A stretch of 64,000 nt of DNA. Origin: Kocuria coralli. GTDB lineage: Bacteria > Actinomycetota > Actinomycetes > Actinomycetales > Micrococcaceae. A program made the position numbers and the translations under genes. The notes under the pieces were generated by a model that ran no database searches, was not told where the DNA came from, and saw only the letters and a program-made list of their open reading frames with translations. Shown here piece after piece: positions 8,451 through 16,498 of this stretch. The stretch is from NCBI RefSeq assembly GCF_008831305.1, contig NZ_ML708625.1, positions 252-64,251 of the forward strand. Direction: 5' to 3'. Position 1 is the stretch's first letter; each line of letters starts with the position of its first letter.

Positions 8451-9719
8451 GTGAACCGCTCCACCCATAGGTCCGTGATCTACAGCAGCCTGGCCATCCT
8501 CGCCCTCGGCCTGAGTGCCTGCGGTAGTAGTGATCCCGCAGCTGAGGCGCCGCCATCCATGCCGTCGGAGGCGGGTAGCTCGGCCAGTGCCCCGCACGGC
8601 TACGTCGAAGGCGCCCAGGAGGCCAGTGAGCCGCAACTCCGCCTGGCCGTTCACGACGGTCAGGACGGCAGCCTCGAGATTCTCGATCTGCTGACCGAGG
8701 AGAGCGTGGCCGAGGAGAACGGGGGGTCGCAGACGCGGATCGGGGCGGCGGACAACCGGTACCTGTTCGAGACCGACGGGGAGGCCGGGCAGGTCCGGGT
8801 CTACGACAGCGGCGTGTGGACGGTGGACCACGGGGACCACGTCCACTACTACACCTCGGGGGTCTCCGAGGTGGACGAAGTCTCCGGCGACGAGCCCGGG
8901 CACGTGGTGTCCCATGACGCGTCGGTCGCCGTCTTCTTTGACGGCGATGGTGCGGTGAAGGTCTACGACCGCAAGCCCCTCGAGGACGGTGAGCTCACCG
9001 AGACGATGTCGATCGAGACCGGCGCGCATCACGGTCTCGCGGTGCCCTTCAACGACCACGTGATCACCACGACGCCGCAGGACGACGGGCCCGATGAACT
9101 GCCCGGCGAACTCGCCCTCTACAGCGGCGGGGGACAGCCCGCCGAGCTATCAGGTCAGACGGACTGCTCGCAGATCCATGGCGCCGGTGCCACCTCGGAC
9201 GCCGCGGCCTTCGCCTGCGATGCGGGCGTGCTGACGGTCGATGAGGACTTCGGCTCCACGCTCCAGCCCTATCCGGAGCAGGCAGAGGGCCGCGCCTGGA
9301 CCCTGACGGCCGGAAGCGATCTCCTGATAGCCCCCTTCGAAGGCTCCGGGCTGGGCCTTCTCGACCCCGCCACGGGATCCTGGACCCACGTGGCCACGGG
9401 TGCCGAGGTGATCTCCGCGGGCATCTCCCCGGACGACGGCACCGCGCTGGCCCTGGACGCCGACGGCGTCGGTTACGCCATCGACCCGGAGACGGGGGAG
9501 ATCCTCTCCAGCCGGGAACTCGTCCAGGTTCCATCGGACGAGGACGAGAACGAGGAATCCTCTCCCGCCCCCACGGTCGCCGTCGACGATGAGCGGGCCT
9601 ATGTCTCCGATCCGGCGGGCGGGCGGGTCCTGGAACTCGACGTGGCCGATGGCCTGAGGGAGGCTCGCAGCTTCGCGGCGGGAGGCCAGCCCACGCAGAT
9701 CGCGGTGATGGGCCGATGA
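8451..9719 (+). CDS. aztD: AztD-like zinc chaperone lipoprotein, copy 1
   Basis: The 422-residue exported protein begins at GTG 8451, ten bases after AAGGAG; the frame also opens upstream but without a ribosome-binding site. It has a lipobox LSAC (Cys24). The mature part is a beta-propeller-like chain of short repeats with a metal-ligand cluster HGDHVH (residues 127-132) and further His in TGAHHGLAVP. AztD proteins of the AztABCD system are periplasmic chaperones that hand zinc to the binding protein AztC. Its ATGA overlap with aztC supports that pairing. A paralogue lies downstream of aztC. Confidence 0.8.
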   Translation: MNRSTHRSVIYSSLAILALGLSACGSSDPAAEAPPSMPSEAGSSASAPHGYVEGAQEASEPQLRLAVHDGQDGSLEILDLLTEESVAEENGGSQTRIGAADNRYLFETDGEAGQVRVYDSGVWTVDHGDHVHYYTSGVSEVDEVSGDEPGHVVSHDASVAVFFDGDGAVKVYDRKPLEDGELTETMSIETGAHHGLAVPFNDHVITTTPQDDGPDELPGELALYSGGGQPAELSGQTDCSQIHGAGATSDAAAFACDAGVLTVDEDFGSTLQPYPEQAEGRAWTLTAGSDLLIAPFEGSGLGLLDPATGSWTHVATGAEVISAGISPDDGTALALDADGVGYAIDPETGEILSSRELVQVPSDEDENEESSPAPTVAVDDERAYVSDPAGGRVLELDVADGLREARSFAAGGQPTQIAVMGR

Positions 9720-10666
9720 GGCACGGGCCGGCCCGGCGGGCGGCACCGATCGCAGCGGTCCTGACCCTGTGCCTGTCGGCGCTCTTGGCGATCGCCGGCT
9801 GCGGATCCTCGCAAGAGCGCCCGAGCATCGTGGTGACCACCAACATCCTCGGCGACGTGGTGCAGAACCTGGTAGGCGACAACGCCGAGGTCCACGTTCT
9901 GATGAAGCCCAATGCCGATCCGCACTCGTTCGGCGTGTCCGCGCAGGAAGCCGGATATATGGAAACGGCCGACCTGATCGTCGCCAACGGCCTGGGCCTG
10001 GAGGAGGGACTGGCCGCCAACCTGGACAACGCGCGGTCCCAGGACGTCCCGGTTCTCGAGGTCGGGGAGCACATCGATCCCCTGGAGTACTCCTCGGGAT
10101 CCTCCTCCGGTACCGAAGATCCGCATTTCTGGACGGACCCCGGTCGCATGATCGAGGCCGTCGACGTCATCGAGGAGAGGCTGGACGAGGAGCTGGATCC
10201 CGGCGCCATGGATCGCATCCGGGATTCCGCGTCGTCCTACCGGGGCGAGCTCGAACAGCTCGACCGGGATGTTGCGGAAACACTGTCCGAGGTGCCCGCC
10301 GACCGGCGGAAGCTGGTGACCAACCACCACGTCTTCGGGTACCTGGCCGATCGTTTCGACTACGAGGTCGTCGGCGCCGTCATCCCGAGCGGGACCACCC
10401 TGGCGGCGCCGTCGGCGGCCGACCTCAACGACCTGTCGGAAACGATCCGCGCGAATGACGTGCCCGCGATCTTCGTCGACTCGTCCCAGCAGCAGAAACT
10501 CGCCGACGTTCTGGCCGATGAGGCCGGCGTCGATGTGGAGGTGATTCCTCTCTACTCGGAATCGCTGACCGAACCCGAGCAGGACGCGGGCGACTACATC
10601 TCCATGCAGGAGATCAACGCCGCGCGGATCGCTGACGGTCTGACCGGTCAGCGGCCCTCTGACTAG
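9716..10666 (+). CDS. aztC: Zinc ABC transporter substrate-binding lipoprotein AztC
   Basis: The 316-residue protein is a cluster A-I (ZnuA-like) metal-binding protein. A signal peptide ends in lipobox AIAGC (Cys29). Candidate zinc ligands are His70 in NADPHSFG, the His of TEDPHFWTD, the NHHVFGYLA histidines and an Asp in IFVDSSQQ, matching the three-His-plus-Asp site of the family. It lacks the long His-rich loop of ZnuA, as AztC does; AztD supplies that function. Its ATG at 9716 overlaps the aztD1 stop, so the two are translationally coupled. It delivers zinc to AztB. Confidence 0.87.
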   Translation: MRHGPARRAAPIAAVLTLCLSALLAIAGCGSSQERPSIVVTTNILGDVVQNLVGDNAEVHVLMKPNADPHSFGVSAQEAGYMETADLIVANGLGLEEGLAANLDNARSQDVPVLEVGEHIDPLEYSSGSSSGTEDPHFWTDPGRMIEAVDVIEERLDEELDPGAMDRIRDSASSYRGELEQLDRDVAETLSEVPADRRKLVTNHHVFGYLADRFDYEVVGAVIPSGTTLAAPSAADLNDLSETIRANDVPAIFVDSSQQQKLADVLADEAGVDVEVIPLYSESLTEPEQDAGDYISMQEINAARIADGLTGQRPSD

Positions 10667-10739
10667 AACGGCTCCTCGTATTCCGGGCGCCTGCCATCGC
10701 CCCATCACCTATCGCTGGAACCATCACTGAGAAAGGCAC

Positions 10740-12008
10740 ATGATGCACAAACACCGCAGAACACTACTGATCGGCACCTCCCTGGTCACCGCCTCCGCCC
10801 TGCTGGCGGGCTGCTCGGGAGCGGGGGAGACGACCAGCACCGCCTCCCCGAGTCAGGGGCAGACGGCCGCGACCACGGAGACGGCTCACGAGCACGAAGC
10901 CACCGCGGTCGATGCGGCCCAGCCGCGCCTGGTGACCACCTACGACGGCGGGCTTCTCACCCTGGACGCCACCACGCTGGAGGTCGTCGACGATACCCCC
11001 TTGGAGGGCTTCAACCGGGTCAATGCAGCCGGCGACGGCCGCCATGCGCTGGTCTCGACCTCCCAAGGTTTCCAGCTGTTCGATGCCGGGGTATGGACTG
11101 AGCCCCACGGCGACCACACCCACAGCTATGCGGGGGACCCCGAATTGACCGAGACCGTCTACGAGACGGAGGAACCGGGCCATGTGGTGCGTCACGGCGG
11201 CAAGACCGTCCTGTTCGGCGACGGCGACGGCAAGATCCAGATCTTCGACTCGGCGTCGTTCCTCGAAGGCGATGCCCAGCCGACCGTGAAGGAAGCCGAG
11301 GAGCCGCATCACGGCGTGGCGGTCGAGCTGCCCGACGGGCACCTCCTGTACACCCTCGGCAACGAGGAGGAACGCGACGGCGCCATCGTGGTCGACGCGG
11401 ACGGGGGTGAGGTGGCCCGGAGCGAGGAGTGCCCCGGGGTCCACGGCGAAGCGGCGGCCCAGGGGGAGGCCATCGCGCTCGGCTGCGAGGACGGGATCCT
11501 GTTCTTCAAGGACGGGACCTTCACCAAAACGGATGCCCCGGACTCCTACGGTCGCATCGGCAACCAGGCAGGTTCCGAGCAGTCGCCCGTGGTGCTGGGC
11601 GACTACAAGGTGGACGAGGACGCCGATCTCGAACGCCCCGAGCGGATCAGCTTGACCAACACCGAGACCGGGCAATTGCAGCTGGTGGACCTGGGCACCT
11701 CGTACAGCTTCAAGTCCCTCGGCCGTGGCCCGGAGGGACAGGCGCTGGTGCTGGGAACCGACGGCCAGCTGCACGTGATCGATCCCGACTCCGGTGAGGT
11801 CACCGAGTCCTATCCGGTCGTCGAGGCGTGGGAGGAACCCGAGGACTGGCAGCAGCCCCGGCCCGCCCTGTACGTCGAGGGCGATCGGGCCTATGTCACT
11901 GAACCGGCCAGCAACCAGATCCATGCGGTGGATCTGACCACGGGCGAGGTGCTCCAGAGCGCCGAGGCACCCCACGCCATCAACGAAATCACGGGTGTCA
12001 CCGGCTGA
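10740..12008 (+). CDS. AztD-like zinc chaperone lipoprotein, copy 2
   Basis: The 422-residue protein is a paralogue of the protein encoded just before aztC. It has lipobox LLAGC (Cys25), a HEHE cluster at residues 50-53 and the ligand motif HGDHTH at about 123-128. It shares with copy 1 the block GVWT-x2-HGDH, the EPGHVV segment and EPHHGVAV. ATG at 10740 or 10743 follows GAAAGG. It lies 73 bases after aztC and could be co-transcribed. Two AztD-type chaperones may differ in affinity or location. A 64-bp palindrome follows its stop. Confidence 0.8.
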   Translation: MMHKHRRTLLIGTSLVTASALLAGCSGAGETTSTASPSQGQTAATTETAHEHEATAVDAAQPRLVTTYDGGLLTLDATTLEVVDDTPLEGFNRVNAAGDGRHALVSTSQGFQLFDAGVWTEPHGDHTHSYAGDPELTETVYETEEPGHVVRHGGKTVLFGDGDGKIQIFDSASFLEGDAQPTVKEAEEPHHGVAVELPDGHLLYTLGNEEERDGAIVVDADGGEVARSEECPGVHGEAAAQGEAIALGCEDGILFFKDGTFTKTDAPDSYGRIGNQAGSEQSPVVLGDYKVDEDADLERPERISLTNTETGQLQLVDLGTSYSFKSLGRGPEGQALVLGTDGQLHVIDPDSGEVTESYPVVEAWEEPEDWQQPRPALYVEGDRAYVTEPASNQIHAVDLTTGEVLQSAEAPHAINEITGVTG

Positions 12009-12041
12009 TCAGGGCATCGCAGGCTCGGGCCTTCAGCAGAC

Positions 12042-12105
12042 CCGGCGAGTCGGCAGTTCAGTCGCCCATCGGTAGCGATGGGCGACTGAACTGCCGACTC
12101 GTTGC
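12042..12105. repeat. 64-bp palindromic element, copy 2
   Basis: Arms 12042-12070 and 12077-12105 flank a six-base loop GGTAGC. The inner 25 bases of each arm pair perfectly and end GTCGCCCATC / GATGGGCGAC. It lies between the convergent aztD2 and histidine kinase genes and supplies the kinase stop codon (12058-12060). It could end transcription from both sides. Confidence 0.85.
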
Positions 12106-13799
12106 GTCCGTGGGTTCGATCCGCCGATGCAGCAGGGGACCCGAGGCGGGCAGCGTCACCCGGCAGGTGAGCCCTTTCCCCGGGGCGGTCTCGACGACGG
12201 AGACGAATCCCCCATGAGCCTGGGTGATGCTCTTGACGATCGCCATGCCCAGGCCCGCGCCGGAGGTCTTCGACAGCATTCCCGATTTACCGCGGAAGAA
12301 CGGCGTGAAGAGATTGGCGGCGTCCTCGGCGTCCAGACCCGGTCCGTCGTCGCTGACGGTGAACTCGATATCACCGGACCGTACCCCCGTCGAGACGGTC
12401 ACCCTCCCCCTGACCTGTTGTACTTGATCCCGTTGGAGACGAGGTTGCTGAAGACCTGGACCATGCGCGATGAGTCGAGCAGGGACTCCGGCGTGTTCTC
12501 GCACTCGCCGATCAGTTCGATGCCCTTTTCTGCTGCGAGGGGCTGCAGGGAACGCAGCACGTGCGAGGCCAGATCCGAGACACGGTGCCGCTCGAAATTC
12601 AGGACCAGTTTGCCCGCCTGGGACTGCTGTTCCAGGAGCAGATCCTCGACGAGGGCCAGCAGCTGCTCTCCATTGCGCTTGGCAACGTCCATATAGTCGC
12701 CGACCACGGAGAGATCGGCATCCGGACCCCCCACTTCGTCCTTCGAGAGTTCGATGTACCCGAGTATCGAGGTCAAGGGGGTGCGCAGCTCATGGGACAC
12801 ATTCGCCAGGAACTCCTCTCGGGCCTTCATGGCCGCACGGATCTCCGTGACATCGTTCATCACGATGACGCTTCCCTCTTTCTCTCCTTCCGTATTGACC
12901 ACGGGCCGTGCGGAGACCGACAGCGCGACCTGCTCGGCACCTGGAGCACCGACGCACATGAGCATGTTCTCGAAGGTCTCCCCGTGAGCTGCTCGAGAGG
13001 CGGGCCTCCGTTCGGCGGGGATCGAGGTCCGGCCGTCGGACCGGAACACGAGATGACCTGCTTCCGTCTTGTCCTCATTCTCGGGAGGGGAGGCGAGCGC
13101 GTGAATTCTGCGCTGAGCCCGGTTCCACATCAGGTCGTTGCCCTCCTTGTCGAGAACCAGGACTCCCACGCTGAGGCTCTCGCCGATGCTGCGCAGCAGA
13201 CGCGACAGGCGCCGTGCCTCGTCCCGTCCGGCGGTTTCCATTCTCGACAGATTGTCAGCTCGTGCGCGCGCCGCCTCGAGTCGGTCATACAGTCCGACGA
13301 TCATGACCGAGATCATGAAGATGACCAGCGGGAGCAGCAGGCTGCGCGCTATGAGAAGAAAATCGGCAGGGTTCTCAGCGCTGAGGACATTGGGGACGGT
13401 GACCAGAAGGAAAGATGCGCTCACCGCCAGGAGGATCCCGAGCCGACGATGATTGACCACCAGCCACACCGCGGGGAAGAACATCAACAACGACAGAGAT
13501 GACCCCTCCGGGAGAGTGGCCAGCCGGACGCAGCCGACGGCCACCAGATCGGTCAGAGGGATGACGATGTCCTTTCCCTGCCCGAACCTGTCCCACGGCA
13601 CCGCGATTGAAGCGACCGTGGCCGCGATCAGGAGTCCGGTGCCGATCCACAGAACGGGGGAGCTGCTCATGCCGGGAACGAACAGCAGGATGCCGATCAC
13701 GGAGACGCCGAGCAGTACGGCAAGAATCGCCTGCTGCGCCATCCGGCGGGTGCTGCCGGCAGGGGAGAGGTAGGCCTGTTCCCAGATTCTCTGGATCAT
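12058..13799 (-). pseudogene. Membrane sensor histidine kinase, frameshifted in the ATPase domain
   Basis: From ATG 13799 the product has about five or six hydrophobic segments (residues 20-165), a coiled linker, a PAS-like segment (SVGVLVLDKEGNDLMWN), the phosphoacceptor box SHELRTPLTS and the N-box NLVSNGIKYN. The frame then stops. The next frame continues with G1 DDGPGL, F-box FTPFFRG and G2 GAGLGMAIV, ending at 12058 inside a palindromic repeat. Adding one base to the five-C run 12406-12410 rejoins the frames. As read, the kinase would lack ATP-binding motifs and be inactive, unless the base is a sequencing loss. No response regulator adjoins it. Confidence 0.78.
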
Positions 13800-14004
13800 C
13801 GCTTCGCCACAGCCCTTACCTATCCTTATTCATCGAATTTATTGTCAGCAGTCTTTCATGCAAGCCCCGCAGTGGCACCGCCTGACGTCGACCTTTCTCG
13901 AATAATCACGGCGAAACCGGCATCACAGCAGCCCTCCGCTGGGAGACCATCAGGAGCACTCAGTTCCGTGTTGACCAGCGTCGACCAGCACAGAAGGACC
14001 CATC

Positions 14005-15213
14005 ATGAGACTGTCCCCAGATTCAGAGGCCATCGTGGCCCAGACGGCGGGGGTCGTGGCCGAGCATGCCGAGGAGATCACCAAGGTGTTCTACCCGGAC
14101 ATGTTCGAGGCCCACCCCGAGTTGCTCAATGTCTTCAACCGCGCCAACCAGGCGGTCGGGGAGCAGCCGAAGGCACTCGCGGCCTCGGTCGTAGCGTTCG
14201 CGGTGCACCTGATCGATCCGGAAGCACCCGACTTCACCCCCGTCATGCAGCGGATCGCCCACAAACACGTCTCGCTCGGCATCAAGGCTCCCGAATACAC
14301 GATCGTCGGTCGCTACCTGCTGGGGGCCGTGAAGAAGGTCCTCGGCGATGCGATCACGCCCGAGGTCGCAGCGGCGTGGGATGAGGTCTACTGGCTCTTC
14401 GGGACGTCGCTGATCGCCGAGGAGGCCAGGCTCTACGCCCACGCCGATACCGATCCGGAGCATCCCTGGCGCGAGTACCGGGTGGTCGAGCGCTTCGAGG
14501 AGTCCGAGGACGTGTTCTCGCTGCTCCTGTCCCCGGTGGCCGGCCAGGTTCCCAGCCACCGCACGGGGCAGTACGTGGCGATCGCCGTCGACCTACCCGA
14601 CGGCCTGCGCCAGCCGCGCCAGTACACGATCTCCTCCGGGCCGCGCGGCGATTCGCTGCGGGTGACCATCAAGCGTGTCCACGGCGCCGGCGGCGTCCCG
14701 GACGGGCAGGTATCGAGCTGGCTGCACGAGCACGCGCAGCCCGGCACCGTCCTGGACGTCTCTCAGCCCGCCGGTGACGTCGTGCTCGACGACACGGAAG
14801 CCCCCTTGGTGCTGGTCTCGGCCGGCATCGGGATCACACCGGTGGCCGCCATCATGGAAGACCTCTCCCGCCGCCAGCCGGACCGGACGGTGCGGCTCTT
14901 CCACGCCGACAAGTCGCACGCGCACCACGCCCTGTACCAGGGACTGCGTCGCCAGGTCCTCGCCATGCCGGATGCTCGCGCCCAGAACTGGTACGAGGAG
15001 GACGCCGAGAACGCACCGACCCTGCACCCGGCGAAGTCGGGGTTCATGGACCTCTCCGATGTGGAGCTGCCCGAAGAGGCGCAGGTGTTCATGTGCGGTC
15101 CGCTGCCGTTCATGCAGAGCGCTCGCCGGGCCCTGATCGACCAGGGCGTGCCGAGCGGCAATATCCACTACGAGGTGTTCGGCCCCGATCTCTGGGCGCA
15201 GCAGCCGGACTGA
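14005..15213 (+). CDS. hmp: Flavohemoprotein, nitric oxide dioxygenase
   Basis: The 402-residue protein oxidises NO to nitrate using O2 and NAD(P)H. An N-terminal globin domain (1-140) has the proximal heme His in RIAHKHVSLGI and the family segment PEYTIVGRYLL. The central FAD domain has RQYTIS. The NAD domain has GIGITPVAAIM and ends with MCGPLPFMQ and HYEVFGPD. Length and domain order equal those of standard Hmp. ATG at 14005 has AGAAGGA upstream. The convergent neighbour encodes an HTH protein with three C-terminal cysteines, a plausible NO-responsive regulator. Confidence 0.93.
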   Translation: MRLSPDSEAIVAQTAGVVAEHAEEITKVFYPDMFEAHPELLNVFNRANQAVGEQPKALAASVVAFAVHLIDPEAPDFTPVMQRIAHKHVSLGIKAPEYTIVGRYLLGAVKKVLGDAITPEVAAAWDEVYWLFGTSLIAEEARLYAHADTDPEHPWREYRVVERFEESEDVFSLLLSPVAGQVPSHRTGQYVAIAVDLPDGLRQPRQYTISSGPRGDSLRVTIKRVHGAGGVPDGQVSSWLHEHAQPGTVLDVSQPAGDVVLDDTEAPLVLVSAGIGITPVAAIMEDLSRRQPDRTVRLFHADKSHAHHALYQGLRRQVLAMPDARAQNWYEEDAENAPTLHPAKSGFMDLSDVELPEEAQVFMCGPLPFMQSARRALIDQGVPSGNIHYEVFGPDLWAQQPD

Positions 15214-15264
15214 GCGATACCCGGGGAACAGGTGAGGGGGAGCAGAGGGGAGCGGCCGAGCGGG

Positions 15265-16032
15265 TCAAGCAGGGGCGGTCCCGCTCGCCGTCGTGCCGTC
15301 GGGAGGGGTCTCCCCTCCCGACGCGTGCATGGCGCGCATGGCCCGGACGGCGTACTGTTCCAGCTCTGAGTCGGACTGATCGGCGTCGACCCCTCCTGGG
15401 CGTGAGGAGGGTGCTTGCTCTCCGCGGCGCCCCAGGACCAGCTCGCAGCGTTTCGGGCCGATGAAGGGATGCAGACGCCGGAGCTCCAGCGGGCCGGGGA
15501 CCTGCTCGAGCTGATCCCGGACGAGCCTTGCATGAACGGAGCAGACGATCGGGCGGTCGGTATCGAGCATGCCCTCGTAGAGGCACGGCAGCAGCCCGAT
15601 GGTGAGGTCGTCCTCGTCGATCTCGGGCTCCAGGCCGGCGTCCTCCAGATGCTCGTACAGGGTGTCGAGCTGGTGCACCGCTTCGACCCCGAGCGCGTCG
15701 CTGTGGTCGAGCTGCGGATCGAGGCCCCGCAGAATATCGCCCCGAGTCTTCGCGTCGTGGACTCGCCTCTGCGCGACAGGGCTGTGCTCGGCACTCTGAA
15801 CGGGGGAGTACACGTGCGGCGGTCGCCCGCGCTCGCCGGTCTCCACCGGAGAACTCGCGATGAGACCCTCGTCCTTCAGGATTCGCAGATGGTCACGCGC
15901 CGTGTTGATGGGCATCCCCGCTTCTTCGGCGAGTTCCTGCAGTCGCCGGCCCGGGACACGCTGCACCGCGTGGAGCAGGCGCAGCCGGCTCTTCTGCGTG
16001 AGTCCCCTGTAGTCGTCCACTCGGCGAGGCAT
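15265..16032 (-). CDS. HTH transcriptional regulator with C-terminal cysteines
   Basis: The 255-residue protein has an N-terminal winged helix-turn-helix (residues 12-75: LQELAEEAGMPINTARDHLRIL then a wing RGRPPHVYS). A C-terminal sensor region carries Cys150, Cys164 and Cys196 in CLYEG, VCSVH and RCELVL. This layout resembles SufR/ArsR-like regulators that bind an Fe-S cluster. It faces hmp tail to tail, so control of hmp in response to NO is a reasonable inference. The acidic, disordered tail after residue 205 has no known role. The ATG at 16032 is preceded by a G-rich sequence. An AT-rich inverted repeat 77 bases upstream may be its own operator. Confidence 0.7.
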   Translation of the reverse strand: MPRRVDDYRGLTQKSRLRLLHAVQRVPGRRLQELAEEAGMPINTARDHLRILKDEGLIASSPVETGERGRPPHVYSPVQSAEHSPVAQRRVHDAKTRGDILRGLDPQLDHSDALGVEAVHQLDTLYEHLEDAGLEPEIDEDDLTIGLLPCLYEGMLDTDRPIVCSVHARLVRDQLEQVPGPLELRRLHPFIGPKRCELVLGRRGEQAPSSRPGGVDADQSDSELEQYAVRAMRAMHASGGETPPDGTTASGTAPA

Positions 16033-16108
16033 GCCCCCATGGTAGCGAGCCGTCGGGCGGTTTTGAAGTCCAGGGCTATCGCCCGTCCGCGGGGACCATC
16101 CAATTCAT

Positions 16109-16127
16109 ATGTATTCACAAATATCAT
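16109..16127. promoter_or_regulatory. AT-rich inverted repeat, possible operator
   Basis: ATGTATT and AATATCAT face each other with one extra base in one half. The stretch is markedly AT-rich for this genome and lies upstream of the HTH regulator gene, where an autoregulatory site is expected. The binding protein is a guess. Confidence 0.3.
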
Positions 16128-16275
16128 TGCGTGAAGCATGGATATAGAACTCCGATTCGAACTCCCCGGGAAACTGTGATATCAGGATCGGAGGAAATTT
16201 CCGGATTTACGTCTATGTTCCGTATTCGTGTCCTCCGGGTTACAGATCAATTCCGGCAATCTGGAAGCGCAGAAC

Positions 16276-16305
16276 TTGTCTCCGCAAGCCGGCTCTGACT
16301 AACAT
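16276..16305 (+). promoter_or_regulatory. Possible promoter of the symporter operon
   Basis: TTGTCT (16276-16281) and TAACAT (16300-16305) are 18 bases apart and lie 46 bases before the ATG of the small membrane peptide. Confidence 0.35.
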
Positions 16306-16351
16306 GTCGCAAGCTCGCTGTGAAACAGCGGTCACCGGAAAGGCGGTCGTC

Positions 16352-16498
16352 ATGTTCGGATTACCCATGGAAACCACTGCAATCATGGTCGGGGTGATCG
16401 GATTCTGGTGTCTCTATACGGCCGTATTCGTGATCACGACCCGTCACTGGCATGTGGAGGACGTCGATGACACAGGTCAGGAGGAACCGCAGTCATGA
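16352..16498 (+). CDS. 48-residue single-TM peptide preceding the symporter
   Basis: The peptide has one hydrophobic helix (about residues 9-30, TTAIMVGVIGFWCLYTAVFV) and a short acidic tail. The ATG at 16352 has GGAAAGG upstream; an earlier in-frame ATG (16304) would lie inside the -10 box. Its stop overlaps the symporter ATG (ATGA). Small single- or double-TM partners are known beside several sodium:solute symporters, and this could be such an accessory subunit. I do not recognise a named family. Confidence 0.6.
   Translation: MFGLPMETTAIMVGVIGFWCLYTAVFVITTRHWHVEDVDDTGQEEPQS

Larger units (their letters stand above)
16033..16351. other. Divergent intergenic region of HTH regulator and symporter operon
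   Basis: The region is less GC-rich than its surroundings. It contains an inverted repeat at 16109-16127, a GGAAATTTCC palindrome at 16193-16202 and a promoter-like TTGTCT-N18-TAACAT (16276-16305) for the symporter operon. No gene was seen in it. Confidence 0.4.

Noticed and set aside
12399-12411. Programmed frameshift in the histidine kinase
   Set aside because: The local sequence does not fit a slippery heptamer with good re-pairing, and no stimulatory structure was seen.
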